NCBI RefSeq assembly: GCF_020181655.1
Contig: NZ_CP084032.1
Location: 4,848,019-4,912,018, forward strand
Source: Pectobacterium colocasium
GTDB lineage: Bacteria > Pseudomonadota > Gammaproteobacteria > Enterobacterales > Enterobacteriaceae
Direction: 5' to 3'
Length of the DNA stretch: 64,000 nt
The notes beneath the pieces were generated by a model. The model saw only the letters and a list, made by a program, of their open reading frames with translations. It ran no database searches and was not told the origin of the DNA. Within the stretch, counting starts at the first letter, position 1. Every line of letters starts with the position of its first letter. This document shows positions 35,367-45,148 of the stretch, in pieces. The position numbers and the translations under genes were made by a program.

Positions 35367-35534
35367 TTATTGCATCAACAACGTATTGCATCGGCCGTTG
35401 TGTTGATAACCAGAGCGTGATGAGGTTATCGGGTTCTGGGAAATACGTAGTGGAATAACAAGTCGTATCGGGGCGGAGAGGCAATCATAACCTCTCTGCC
35501 TTTCATATGTAGTTAAAAATGAGAAGAGAGACGT
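35367..35534 (+). promoter_or_regulatory. pstS-pstC intergenic region with hairpins
   Basis: Two stems can form. ATCAACAACG pairs with CGTTGTGTTGAT at 35384-35408. GGCGGAGAGG pairs (one mismatch) with CCTCTCTGCC at about 35473-35502. Such hairpins commonly stabilise the abundant pstS message and reduce read-through to the membrane subunits. The function is inferred. Confidence 0.45.
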
Positions 35535-36494
35535 ATGGCTGAGTACAAGCCAACTATCAAAGCCCCGGGAAAATATGGCGATATCCTCTTCAGCACGCTG
35601 GTAAAACTGGCGGCGCTGGTCACGCTACTGCTCTTGGGAGGCATCATTGTTTCCCTGATTGTGGCGTCTTGGCCCAGCATCGAGAAGTTCGGTTTTGCCT
35701 TCTTGTGGACGAAAGAGTGGGATGCGCCCGCAGAACAGTTTGGTGCACTGGTGCCGATTTACGGTACCGTCGTGACCTCACTGATTGCACTCATTATTGC
35801 CATCCCGATTAGCTTCGGGATTGCGTTATTTCTGACCGAACTGGCACCCGCATGGTTGAAACGCCCGCTTGGCGTGGCGATTGAATTGCTGGCGGCCATA
35901 CCGAGTATTGTTTACGGCATGTGGGGGCTGTTCATTTTCGCTCCGCTGTTTGCCGAATACTTCCAACAGCCGGTAGGCAACGTCCTGTCCGGCATTCCTA
36001 TTGTGGGCGCACTGTTCTCCGGCCCGGCGTTCGGAATCGGTATTCTGGCAGCTGGCGTCATTCTTGCCATCATGATTATCCCGTACATTGCAGCGGTGAT
36101 GCGTGATGTGTTTGAGCAAACGCCAGTCATGATGAAAGAGTCTGCTTACGGCATCGGCTGTACGACGTGGGAAGTGATCTGGCGCATTGTGTTGCCTTAC
36201 ACCAAAAACGGCGTAATCGGTGGAGTGATGTTGGGATTAGGGCGCGCCCTGGGGGAAACCATGGCGGTCACCTTTATCATCGGTAACACCTACCAGCTCG
36301 ACAGCGCATCGCTCTATATGCCTGGTAACAGTATTACTTCTGCGTTGGCGAATGAATTTGCTGAAGCCGAATCGGGTCTGCACACGGCGGCGCTGATGGA
36401 GCTGGGCCTGATTCTGTTTGTGATTACCTTTATTGTTTTGGCGTGTTCAAAGCTGATGGTGATGCGTCTGGCAAAAAATGAGGGGGCGCGCTAA
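35535..36494 (+). CDS. pstC: PstC, phosphate ABC permease
   Basis: PstC (319 residues) is one of the two inner-membrane permeases of the Pst system. Six hydrophobic helices are visible, the first at about residues 20-45. The cytoplasmic EAA-type loop that contacts PstB is [28 protein letters not shown] near residues 200-228. Its stop shares one base with the start of pstA (TAATG). Confidence 0.96.
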   Translation: MAEYKPTIKAPGKYGDILFSTLVKLAALVTLLLLGGIIVSLIVASWPSIEKFGFAFLWTKEWDAPAEQFGALVPIYGTVVTSLIALIIAIPISFGIALFLTELAPAWLKRPLGVAIELLAAIPSIVYGMWGLFIFAPLFAEYFQQPVGNVLSGIPIVGALFSGPAFGIGILAAGVILAIMIIPYIAAVMRDVFEQTPVMMKESAYGIGCTTWEVIWRIVLPYTKNGVIGGVMLGLGRALGETMAVTFIIGNTYQLDSASLYMPGNSITSALANEFAEAESGLHTAALMELGLILFVITFIVLACSKLMVMRLAKNEGAR

Positions 36495-37381
36495 TGGCTA
36501 CATTAGGCATAGAACAAGAAGCCGAACTGGCACGCTCGCGGCGTAAAATGCAGGCCTGGCGTCGCCAGAAAAACCGCATTGCGCTGTTCTTATCCATGTC
36601 CACGATGGCATTTGGCCTGTTCTGGTTGATCTGGATCCTGTTCTCGACAGTCACCCGCGGCGTAGACGGTATGTCTCTGGCATTGTTTACCGAGATGACG
36701 CCGCCGCCGAATACGGCAGGTGGCGGACTGGCAAACGCCATCGTCGGGAGCGGATTACTGATCCTGTGGGCGACGCTACTGGGGACGCCGCTGGGCATCA
36801 TGGCGGGTATCTATCTGGCGGAATACGGTCGTAAATCCTGGATCGCCGAAGTGATTCGTTTCATCAACGATATCCTGCTGTCAGCACCGTCAATTGTCGT
36901 CGGTCTGTTTGTCTACACGCTGGTGGTGGCAAAGATGCAGCACTTCTCCGGCTGGGCGGGTGTGATTGCGCTGGCGCTGTTGCAGGTGCCGATTGTGATC
37001 CGTACCACCGAGAACATGCTAAAACTGGTGCCGGATAGCCTGCGTGAAGCGGCTTATGCACTGGGTACGCCGAAATGGAAAATGATTTCTGCGATTACCC
37101 TGAAGGCATCGGTATCGGGCATCATCACCGGGGTGCTGCTGGCTATCGCGCGTATTGCTGGGGAAACCGCACCGCTGCTGTTTACGTCGCTGTCGAATCA
37201 GTTCTGGAGCACGGATCTGATGCATCCGATTGCTAACCTGCCAGTGACCATATTCAAATTTGCCATGAGTCCGTTTGTGGAGTGGCAACAGTTGGCCTGG
37301 GCAGGGGTTCTGCTGATTACGCTGTGCGTTCTACTGCTGAATATTCTGGCGCGTGTTATTTTCTCTGCTAAGAAGCATTAA
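36494..37381 (+). CDS. pstA: PstA, phosphate ABC permease
   Basis: PstA (295 residues) pairs with PstC to form the phosphate channel in the inner membrane. A basic N-terminal stretch precedes the first helix (about 35-57). The EAA loop is [27 protein letters not shown]. It overlaps the pstC stop by one base and is followed 86 nt later by pstB. Confidence 0.96.
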   Translation: MATLGIEQEAELARSRRKMQAWRRQKNRIALFLSMSTMAFGLFWLIWILFSTVTRGVDGMSLALFTEMTPPPNTAGGGLANAIVGSGLLILWATLLGTPLGIMAGIYLAEYGRKSWIAEVIRFINDILLSAPSIVVGLFVYTLVVAKMQHFSGWAGVIALALLQVPIVIRTTENMLKLVPDSLREAAYALGTPKWKMISAITLKASVSGIITGVLLAIARIAGETAPLLFTSLSNQFWSTDLMHPIANLPVTIFKFAMSPFVEWQQLAWAGVLLITLCVLLLNILARVIFSAKKH

Positions 37382-37407
37382 TTAGCGAAGAAATCGTAAT
37401 TCGTTGA

Positions 37408-38241
<834 letters not shown>

Positions 38242-38253
38242 TTAGGAAGCATC

Positions 38254-38985
38254 ATGGATAATCTGAATCTGAACAAACACATTTCCGGTCAGTTTAACGC
38301 CGAACTGGAGCATATCCGCACGCAGGTCCTGACAATGGGCGGGCTGGTGGAGCAGCAACTGACGGATGCTATCACCGCCATGCATAATCAGGACGCGGAG
38401 CTGGCTCAGCAGGTCATCGAAGGCGATGCCAAAGTTAACATGATGGAAGTGGCGATTGATGAAGCCTGCGTGCGCATTATCGCGAAACGTCAGCCTACCG
38501 CGAGCGACTTGCGTCTGGTGATGGCGATCATCAAAACCATCTCTGAACTGGAACGTATCGGTGACGTGGCGGATAAAATCTGTCGCACCGCGCTGGAGAA
38601 ATTCTCCCATCAGCATCAGCCGCTGCTGGTTAGCCTGGAATCATTAGGGCGCCATACCGTGCAAATGCTGCATGACGTGCTGGATGCTTTTGCCCGTATG
38701 GATCTGGACGAAGCGATTCGTATTTATCGTGAAGATAAGAAAGTCGATAAAGAGTACGAAGGCATTGTGCGTCAACTGATGACTCACATGATGGAAGATT
38801 CCCGCACCATCCCAAGCGTGCTGACCGCGCTGTTCTGCGCCCGTTCTATCGAGCGTATCGGTGACCGTTGCCAGAACATCTGCGAATTTATCTTCTACTT
38901 CGTCAAAGGCCAGGACTTCCGTCACCTTGGTGGCGATGCGCTGGAAAAGTTGCTGGCGCAGAAAGATAAAAAAGCGGAAGAGTAA
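38254..38985 (+). CDS. phoU: PhoU, negative regulator of the Pho regulon
   Basis: PhoU is a 243-residue all-helical cytoplasmic protein with two PhoU three-helix bundles (about 15-105 and 120-215). Metal-binding-type E/DxxxD motifs are visible ([12 protein letters not shown] and [12 protein letters not shown]). It links Pst to the sensor kinase PhoR and keeps the regulon off when phosphate is plentiful. It is the last gene of the operon, 12 nt after pstB, and is followed by a strong terminator. Confidence 0.97.
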   Translation: MDNLNLNKHISGQFNAELEHIRTQVLTMGGLVEQQLTDAITAMHNQDAELAQQVIEGDAKVNMMEVAIDEACVRIIAKRQPTASDLRLVMAIIKTISELERIGDVADKICRTALEKFSHQHQPLLVSLESLGRHTVQMLHDVLDAFARMDLDEAIRIYREDKKVDKEYEGIVRQLMTHMMEDSRTIPSVLTALFCARSIERIGDRCQNICEFIFYFVKGQDFRHLGGDALEKLLAQKDKKAEE

Positions 38986-39008
38986 GTTCGTTCTTACGCT
39001 TATCATGC

Positions 39009-39037
39009 TAACGCCCTGCTTGCAGGGCGTTATTTTT
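39009..39037 (+). terminator. Intrinsic terminator after phoU
   Basis: AACGCCCTGC and GCAGGGCGTT form a perfect 10-bp stem with a TT loop, followed by a T-rich run. It ends the pst operon and, being symmetrical, could also stop the converging regulator gene. Confidence 0.88.
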
Positions 39038-39039
39038 TA

Positions 39040-39615
39040 TCACGATTTAGTTTTAGCAGGATAGTGAATCAGATCGTGGAAGCGTGCTGTGGTAGCGGTA
39101 GGGTTGTAGTAGCGGTGTTCTCTGTCGGCGGCAAAGCGTAGGGCATCCCCAGCGGACAGTGAATGCGTCTGCCCATCAATGGTCATTTCCAATTGACCAT
39201 CCAGCACAATAATATGTTCGATCACCCCGTTTTCATGCGCCGATGAGGTGCTGCTGGCACCCGCTGCCAACTCAATGACCAACAGATCAAAACGCAGTTT
39301 TTCGTCGAAGGGGAAAAGCGGCACAACGTGCATTCCCACCTCGCTTTCCCTGAATGCTGAACCTGTCCCTGATCGATACGTCACGTCTTCCGCTGCGAGC
39401 GTCGGTTCAATGAAAGTAGAGAACGCCACATTCATACCGGTTGCAATTTTCCACAAGGTGGCCACCGTCGGGCTGGATTCGCCCCGTTCTATTTGGCCCA
39501 ACATCGCTTTGCTCACGCCCGTTTCTTCTGATGTGCGCGTGAGGCTCCAGTTTTTATCTTTTCTTAATATTTTCAAGGTTTTGCCAATGCGGCGGGTTAG
39601 CTCATCAGACATCAA
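39040..39615 (-). CDS. XRE-cupin regulator, SutR (YdcN)-like
   Basis: This 191-residue regulator has an N-terminal XRE helix-turn-helix (about 8-65: LKILRKDKNWSLTRTSEETGVSKAMLGQIERGESSPTV) and a C-terminal cupin domain (about 105-180: ENGVIEHIIVLDGQLEMTIDG). E. coli SutR (YdcN) has the same layout and lies beside the BenE-family gene ydcO, the same partnership as here, so this is probably a SutR-like local regulator. Two copies of a palindromic sequence centred on CGTTATAACG lie between the divergent genes. The ligand and regulon are not visible from sequence. Confidence 0.8.
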   Translation of the reverse strand: MMSDELTRRIGKTLKILRKDKNWSLTRTSEETGVSKAMLGQIERGESSPTVATLWKIATGMNVAFSTFIEPTLAAEDVTYRSGTGSAFRESEVGMHVVPLFPFDEKLRFDLLVIELAAGASSTSSAHENGVIEHIIVLDGQLEMTIDGQTHSLSAGDALRFAADREHRYYNPTATTARFHDLIHYPAKTKS

Positions 39616-39633
39616 TATTGGCTCCTGCTTGTA

Positions 39634-39684
39634 CGTTATAACGCACGCTGCTATGTTAACGCTTTCTGTGCGTTATAACGCACG
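39634..39684. promoter_or_regulatory. Twin palindromic operators between the XRE gene and the transporter gene
   Basis: CGTTATAACGCACG occurs at 39634-39647 and again at 39671-39684. The second copy lies within the perfect 16-bp palindrome GTGCGTTATAACGCAC (39668-39683); the first differs by one base. Centres are 37 bp apart. They are probably the binding sites of the adjacent XRE-cupin protein and would control both divergent genes. Confidence 0.75.
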
Positions 39685-39703
39685 ACAAGAGTGAAGGTAT
39701 ACC

Positions 39704-40882
39704 ATGCCTGCGTCATTTGCGCTAAAAGATGTCAGCTTTTCGACCCTTATCGCCGGTTTTGTTGCGGTGCTGGTGGGCTACACCAGTTCGGCTGCCATCA
39801 TTTTTCAGGCGGCGGAAGCGGCGGGTGCCAGCGCGGTACAAATCGGTGGCTGGTTAAGCATGCTGGGGATTGCCCAAGGGCTGGCATCGATTAGCCTGTC
39901 GCTATACTACCGTGCGCCGATACTGGCCGCCTGGTCAACGCCGGGGGCAGCGCTGCTGGTTACCACCTTGCCGGGTACATCGCTCAATGAAGCGATCGGC
40001 GTGTTTCTGTTTGCCTCCGCGCTTATCTTTATCTGTGGGATCACCGGTCTTTTTGCCCGACTGATGAACGTCATTCCGCAAGCCATTTCTGCCGCAATGC
40101 TAGCGGGGATTCTGCTGCGCTTTGGTGCGGATGCCTTTCTTTCTCTGCAACAGGACTTCTGGCTGACTTTTGCGATGTGCGTGACCTATTTGCTCAGCCG
40201 TCGGCTGCTGCCGCGCTTTGCCATCGTGTTGACGCTGCTTGTTGGACTGCTGCTGGCCTTATTCCGAGGGCAAATTACGTTCTCTGATTCACCGCTGGTC
40301 TTCGCCGTACCTGAGTTTATTACGCCGCACTTTTCGTGGGCATCGCTGTTGGGCGTCGGTATTCCATTTTTCATTGTCACGATGGCATCGCAGAACGCAC
40401 CGGGCATTGCCACGCTGAAAGCCGCGGGCTATCAGGTTCCTGTATCCCCGCTGATTACCGTTACAGCATTAATTGCGTTGATATTGACGCCGTTCGGTGG
40501 TTTTTCCGTTTGTATCGCCGCGATTACCGCCGCGATCTGTATGGGGCCGGATGTGCATCCCGATCCGAAGAAACGCTATCTTGCTGCCGTTGCTGCCGGT
40601 GGATTTTATCTGCTGGCGGGCGTTTTCGGTGGGTCTATCGGACAGCTTTTCACGGCGCTGCCGCAGCCGCTGATTCACGCTATCGCCGGTTTGGCGCTGC
40701 TGAGTACCATTTCGGGCAGTCTGTATCGCGCTTTGCTGGATGAAAAACAGCGTGATGCCGCGGTGGTCACTTTCTTGATCACCGCCTCTGGACTGACGCT
40801 ATGGGGGATCGGTGCGGCGTTTTGGGGACTGATCGGGGGGATGATGACCTGGTTTATTCTGTCAGTAAGGGAAAATAGTTAG
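39704..40882 (+). CDS. BenE-family (YdcO-like) inner-membrane transporter
   Basis: A 392-residue inner-membrane protein with about 11-12 hydrophobic segments. The start (SFSTLIAGFVAVLVGYTSSAAIIFQAA) and the block STPGAALLVTT match the BenE/YdcO benzoate-transporter family, related to the NCS2 fold. The substrate is not established for YdcO-type members. It diverges from the SutR-like regulator across 88 bp containing two palindromic operators, so its expression is probably controlled by that protein. Confidence 0.82.
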   Translation: MPASFALKDVSFSTLIAGFVAVLVGYTSSAAIIFQAAEAAGASAVQIGGWLSMLGIAQGLASISLSLYYRAPILAAWSTPGAALLVTTLPGTSLNEAIGVFLFASALIFICGITGLFARLMNVIPQAISAAMLAGILLRFGADAFLSLQQDFWLTFAMCVTYLLSRRLLPRFAIVLTLLVGLLLALFRGQITFSDSPLVFAVPEFITPHFSWASLLGVGIPFFIVTMASQNAPGIATLKAAGYQVPVSPLITVTALIALILTPFGGFSVCIAAITAAICMGPDVHPDPKKRYLAAVAAGGFYLLAGVFGGSIGQLFTALPQPLIHAIAGLALLSTISGSLYRALLDEKQRDAAVVTFLITASGLTLWGIGAAFWGLIGGMMTWFILSVRENS

Positions 40883-41030
40883 AGCTAAATGCGTAAAGAA
40901 AAACACGCGAGAGGGAAATTTATCTTGAATGGGTCGTGTGATAAACAAAGCGGTGCTTCTGACTGAGGTAGTGTGGGCAATATAGCCCTATGTTAAATAT
41001 GGGTGATGGATATATTAGAACGGAGGCCTT

Positions 41031-41420
41031 ATGAACTTTCACCATCTGCGTATCGCTCGGCCAGTGAGTAACCTGAAGCTCAGCTGTGACATGTATTGTC
41101 GTGGGCTTAAGCTAAAAGAAGTAGGTTCCTTTTCAGATCATGAGGGATTTAGTGGATATATGCTGGGTCATACTGACTTAGGCTGGCACCTTGAATTTAC
41201 GCAATGCCACCACCATGCTGTATCACCTTCTCCATCAGATGAGGATTTACTGGTTCTGTACATCGCGGATAAGGTGTTATGGGACGAGGCATGTTCAAGA
41301 ATGGACGAGGCCGGATTTGCTAGAGTCAGCTCGTTCAATCCTTACTGGGATAAAGATGGTGTGACTTTTCATGATCATGATGGGTACAGGGTTGTTATCC
41401 AGAACCGGCAGTGGGAATAA
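41031..41420 (+). CDS. VOC (glyoxalase/dioxygenase-like) protein
   Basis: A 129-residue protein with the two beta-alpha-beta modules of the vicinal oxygen chelate fold. The start FHHLRIARPVSNL, the segment GWHLEFTQCHHH and the C-terminal FHDHDGYRVVIQNRQWE are typical; His and Glu positions suitable for metal binding are present (His at the N terminus, LEF Glu, terminal VVIQ region). It resembles the YycE subgroup. A good AGG-rich ribosome site (ACGGAGG) precedes it. It stands alone and the substrate is unknown. Confidence 0.75.
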   Translation: MNFHHLRIARPVSNLKLSCDMYCRGLKLKEVGSFSDHEGFSGYMLGHTDLGWHLEFTQCHHHAVSPSPSDEDLLVLYIADKVLWDEACSRMDEAGFARVSSFNPYWDKDGVTFHDHDGYRVVIQNRQWE

Positions 41421-41490
41421 CCTTGACAGCGCTTTATAGGCCTATGGTAAATAGAATGTATAGGCTAGCTCACTCTGACTAGCATGAAAG

Positions 41491-41524
41491 CAACAAAGGC
41501 TCACCATATGGTGAGCCTTTGTTG
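41491..41524. terminator. Perfect 34-bp palindrome, likely terminator of the VOC gene
   Basis: Seventeen-base arms (CAACAAAGGCTCACCAT and its exact complement) meet with no loop. The A-rich and T-rich ends make it work as a bidirectional terminator. It lies 71 bp after the VOC gene stop. Confidence 0.75.
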
Positions 41525-41609
41525 TATCGCTACTTCTGTTGTCCTCGGGGGGAAGCATTACTGCTAACAAGTCCCGTGGCTAGTGATGTCAGTATAAGGA
41601 TCGTTGACG

Positions 41610-42269
41610 ATGCCGTCAAACAGCATAAAGGATAGCCTCTCTGCGGCCAGAATAGGAACGTATGAAAATATCGTCGGTGGACCGACTGGCTTGCTTCAGA
41701 CAGAAAAAGCCTTAAGGCTTTACATGTGGAATGCGCAAATATCAGCAGCTTTTTTTGTTCCTCTTCATGTGTGCGAAATCCTCACGCGCAATGCTATTTC
41801 TGAAGTCATTGAAACGGTATACGGGGACAGATGGCCTTGGTCCATTGGTTTTGAGCGAAGCCTACCGATCCCTATCCATGGCTATAAGCCAAAAGATGAT
41901 CTGATTAGTGGGCGACGAAATCAGCCAACGACGGGAAAAGTTATCCCTGAACTAAAGTTTGTTTTCTGGCAAAAAATGCTGACCGGAAGATTTGATACTC
42001 GCTTATGGAACAATCACATACTCACCGCTTTCCCTCATGCCGTCGCACAGGGCCTGAGTGCCGCGCAGCTGCGTCAGAATCTCTATAATGATTTAGAAAC
42101 TGTGAGAAAACTGCGCAACCGCATTGCTCATCACGAACCTATAATCAACCGGAACCTGCTGGATGATTTCGCAACGATAAAAAGAATTATTGCATATCGG
42201 TGCGAACATTCGGTTGAGTGGATGCAAAACAATCAGATGCTGCTCCCGCTCCTTACACTTAAACCGTAG
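41610..42269 (+). CDS. Abi-like protein with a HEPN motif
   Basis: This helical protein of 219 residues resembles the Abi (abortive infection) group. Near the C terminus, VRKLRNRIAHHEPI contains the HEPN-type RNase motif Rx4-6H, and the N-terminal part has LRLYMWNAQISAAFFVPLHVCEILTRNAI as in Abi-like proteins. HEPN proteins of this sort are often RNases in phage defence or toxin roles, but no antitoxin gene is adjacent. I chose the ATG at 41610 because AAGGA lies 9 nt upstream; a TTG two codons earlier is also open. Function is inferred. Confidence 0.68.
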   Translation: MPSNSIKDSLSAARIGTYENIVGGPTGLLQTEKALRLYMWNAQISAAFFVPLHVCEILTRNAISEVIETVYGDRWPWSIGFERSLPIPIHGYKPKDDLISGRRNQPTTGKVIPELKFVFWQKMLTGRFDTRLWNNHILTAFPHAVAQGLSAAQLRQNLYNDLETVRKLRNRIAHHEPIINRNLLDDFATIKRIIAYRCEHSVEWMQNNQMLLPLLTLKP

Positions 42270-42485
42270 TAATACTGTGCCTGGCTGCCGTTATCTCTTC
42301 CGAAAAAGTCTGAATAGGAGATTTCCTGTCGCTTTCCATCACTCTACCTAGCTGTATTTGAATCAGGATAATCTGCCAGAATACCGAAGTAACATAAGGT
42401 TATATTATAGCTGTTTATGTTATTTCCGGCGTTTTCCCCCTGCTGATAGCCTGCTGTTAATACAGCAATAATCAAGGGGCAGGGA

Positions 42486-43322
42486 ATGAAAAAGCATATT
42501 TTGACAGTGACTTTGTTGGCCGGATTGGCTTCCGTTTCTGGTGCGGCACAGGCCGATAAACTGGATGATATTCAGAAAGCGGGCGTGGTGAAAATTGCTG
42601 TCTTCGACAGTAACCCGCCGTTTGGCTATGTCGATCCGCAGAGCAAAAAGCTGGTGGGGTATGATGTAGATATCGCCGAGGCGATTGGTAAGGCGCTGGG
42701 CGTGAAGGTGGAACTGCGCGCGACTAACCCGGCTAACCGTATTCCGTTGTTAAGTTCGCAGAAAGTCGATCTGATTGCTGCGAACTTCACCATTACCGAT
42801 GAGCGCGCCAAGCAGGTTAACTTTAGTATTCCTTACTTCGCTACCGGACAAAAATTCATCGCCCGTAAAGGCGTGCTGAAAACGCCGGAAGATATTAAAA
42901 CGCTGCGCATCGGCGCGGATAAAGGCACTGTGCAGGAAATTACCCTGCGTGAGCATTACCCGACCGCCAAAGTGATTTCCTATGACGATACGCCGTTGGC
43001 CTTTGCTGCGCTGCGTAACGGTAACGTTCAGGCCATCACGCAGGATGATGCCAAGCTGGTCGGTTTGCTGGCGAACGTACCTGATGCCCAGAAAGCCGAA
43101 TTCGAAATCTCTCCGTTCAGCATTACCAAAGAGTATCAGGGGGTTGGGATTCCGAAGGGTGAAGAACGCCTGACGGCGAAAATTAACGACACGCTGATTA
43201 ACCTGGAAAAACAGGGTGAGGCGAAGACGATCTACGATCGCTGGTTTGGGCCAAGCACGAAATCGGCTCAGCCGCGCGGCGATTTCACCTTTGCCCCGTT
43301 GGATCAGCAACCTAAATCCTGA
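42486..43322 (+). CDS. Amino-acid ABC transporter, periplasmic binding protein
   Basis: A 278-residue periplasmic solute-binding protein of family 3 (polar amino acids). A signal peptide lies at 1-23 (MKKHILTVTLLAGLASVSGAAQA). The binding core shows VAVF-like KIAVFDSNPPFGYVDPQSKKLVGYDVDIAEAIG and the ligand segment ANFTITDERAKQVNFSIPYF. It is followed by two permease genes but no ATPase gene. The exact amino acid cannot be told from sequence. Confidence 0.85.
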   Translation: MKKHILTVTLLAGLASVSGAAQADKLDDIQKAGVVKIAVFDSNPPFGYVDPQSKKLVGYDVDIAEAIGKALGVKVELRATNPANRIPLLSSQKVDLIAANFTITDERAKQVNFSIPYFATGQKFIARKGVLKTPEDIKTLRIGADKGTVQEITLREHYPTAKVISYDDTPLAFAALRNGNVQAITQDDAKLVGLLANVPDAQKAEFEISPFSITKEYQGVGIPKGEERLTAKINDTLINLEKQGEAKTIYDRWFGPSTKSAQPRGDFTFAPLDQQPKS

Positions 43323-43417
43323 TAGCTGGCATCTTCGGTGCTATGATTTTAGCCCTCTGCATTGCAGGGGGCATTTCTATTTGTATCTCGTAATAATGAA
43401 AAAGAGAGAGAAAACGC

Positions 43418-44161
43418 ATGGATACGGCGCTGCAATCGCTTGAGTCGTGGCTGTTGGCTCCTCAGTACCTCATCTGGTTGTGGCACGGTTTTCTGATCAC
43501 GCTGGGCATTTCCCTGAGTACGATCGTTCTGTCTACGGTGCTGGGGTTTCTGCTGGCTGCTGCCAGAGACAGCCAGATTCGGGTGCTGAGCGGTGTCGTG
43601 GTCGCTTACAGTTCGTTATTTCGTAATACGCCGCTGCTGGTGCAGCTGTTTTTCTGGTATTTCGGTGCCGGGCAGCTTTTTCCCTCATCGATGATGCAAT
43701 GGCTGAACACCCCGCATACGCTTTCGCTTTTTGGTACGACGCTAGCGTGGCCTTCTTTTGAGTTTCTGGCAGGGCTGGCCGGGCTGACGCTCTACTCCAG
43801 TGCGTTTATTGCCGAGGAAATTCGCTCTGGTATTCGCGGCGTGGCGCGCGGGCAGAAGTACGCGGCGCATGCTCTGGGGTTAACCGGTTGGCAATCCATG
43901 CGCTATGTGGTGCTGCCGCAGGCGTTAAAAATCGCCCTGCCGCCGCTGCTGGGGCAATACATGAATATCGTTAAGAACTCGTCGTTGACGATGGCGATTG
44001 GCGTCGCTGAATTGTCTTACGCGTCGCGTCAGGTGGAGACGGAAACCTTACGCACGTTTCAGGCGTTTGGCGTGGCGACGGTGTTGTACATCGTGATTAT
44101 TGCCGTGATGGAAGGTTGGGGTATGTGGCGCCAGCAGTGCAGTCTGGCGGAGAAACACTGA
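43418..44161 (+). CDS. Amino-acid ABC transporter permease 1
   Basis: A 247-residue inner-membrane permease of the HisMQ/GlnP family with about five helices. The EAA loop (GVARGQKYAAHALGLTGWQSMRYVVLPQALKIALPPL) contacts the ATPase. It follows the binding-protein gene by 95 nt and precedes the second permease by 1 nt, so the two form one operon. The start is the ATG at 43418 (MDTALQSLE), preceded by AGAGAGAG. Confidence 0.88.
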   Translation: MDTALQSLESWLLAPQYLIWLWHGFLITLGISLSTIVLSTVLGFLLAAARDSQIRVLSGVVVAYSSLFRNTPLLVQLFFWYFGAGQLFPSSMMQWLNTPHTLSLFGTTLAWPSFEFLAGLAGLTLYSSAFIAEEIRSGIRGVARGQKYAAHALGLTGWQSMRYVVLPQALKIALPPLLGQYMNIVKNSSLTMAIGVAELSYASRQVETETLRTFQAFGVATVLYIVIIAVMEGWGMWRQQCSLAEKH

Positions 44162-44162
44162 G

Positions 44163-44891
44163 ATGGATTTTACTGTTATCACCGATAACCTCGGTTATTT
44201 GATATGGGGCACGTTCCCGGATGGCCCGCTGGGTGGCGCGGCGCTGACGCTAGTGATGAGTCTGCTGGCGGGCGTAGCCTCTGCCATCTTGGGTACGATT
44301 TTGGGCGTGGCGCTGGCAATGTCTCGGGGTGTCTGGAGCGCACTGTTGGCAATGGTGCTGGGGTTCTTCCGCGCGATTCCCGTCATTATGCTGATTTTCT
44401 GGACCTACTTTCTGCTGCCGATCGTTTTTGGCGTCGATATCCCTGAAATTACGACCGTGGTGTGTGCGCTGGCGCTGATCGCCTCGGCGTATCTGGCGCA
44501 CGGCGTGAAGGCTGGCATTGTCGCGATTGGCCGCGGTCAGTGGCAGGCTGGACTCTCGCTGGGATTAAGCCGTTGGCAGGTACTCTGGCAGATTGTCCTG
44601 CCGCAGGCGCTGCGGATGATGGTGCCTTCTTTCATTAACCAGTGGATTTCCCTGATTAAAGACACCTCATTAGCCTACATTGTTGGCGTTGGCGAACTGA
44701 CGTTTCTCGCTACGCAGGTCAATAACCGCAGCATGGTCTACCCGATGGAAGTTTTCCTGTTTGTCGCGCTGGTCTACTTTGTGTTTTGCCTGTCATTGGA
44801 ACTGCTGGCTAACCGGGTTAACGCCCGTTTTAACCAGCAGGAAAAGCAACCGACGCGTCGTTTGCTGTGGTGGCGGAATAAGCCTGCCTGA
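44163..44891 (+). CDS. Amino-acid ABC transporter permease 2
   Basis: A 242-residue inner-membrane permease of the HisMQ family, partner of the preceding gene. The EAA loop is AIGRGQWQAGLSLGLSRWQVLWQIVLPQALRMMVPSF. It starts 1 nt after the first permease gene, so the two are coupled. In most such operons an ATPase gene follows; here only the intergenic repeat at 44,905-45,117 and the oppositely oriented yieH come next, so the ATPase must be encoded elsewhere. Confidence 0.88.
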   Translation: MDFTVITDNLGYLIWGTFPDGPLGGAALTLVMSLLAGVASAILGTILGVALAMSRGVWSALLAMVLGFFRAIPVIMLIFWTYFLLPIVFGVDIPEITTVVCALALIASAYLAHGVKAGIVAIGRGQWQAGLSLGLSRWQVLWQIVLPQALRMMVPSFINQWISLIKDTSLAYIVGVGELTFLATQVNNRSMVYPMEVFLFVALVYFVFCLSLELLANRVNARFNQQEKQPTRRLLWWRNKPA

Positions 44892-44904
44892 GGATGAAGA
44901 TCAC

Positions 44905-45117
44905 GTGCGTTGTGCGGTGGTAATGGATAGATCGTAAAGACGCTGTGAATACGTCCGTGTACGCTCGGCTTGCGCAGATATGAATCTCATCCCTGAGATT
45001 CACCCTTTCAGGGCCGTCGCAAGCGACGTTCAAAAGCGTTCCTGACGCTTTTGTCCATGGCGCAAACGCTTTACTCTTCTATTCCATTACCACCGTTTTC
45101 GTTCCGTAAATAGATTT
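44905..45117. repeat. Intergenic hairpin repeat, long copy
   Basis: About 213 bp that share both ends with the 137-bp copy at 20,369-20,505. The terminal arms GGTGGTAATGGATAGATCG and TCTATTCCATTACCACC pair exactly at the outer end. An extra module of 78 bp (44,976-45,053) contains four perfect small hairpins in a row: GAATCTCA/TGAGATTC, CCCT/AGGG, CGTCGC/GCGACG and CAAAAGCGT/ACGCTTTTG. It has no coding capacity. It lies between the permease genes and the converging yieH and could act as a terminator for either. Confidence 0.75.
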
Positions 45118-45148
45118 GCCGACGGTCTAACATAAGCCTGAATGGCTG

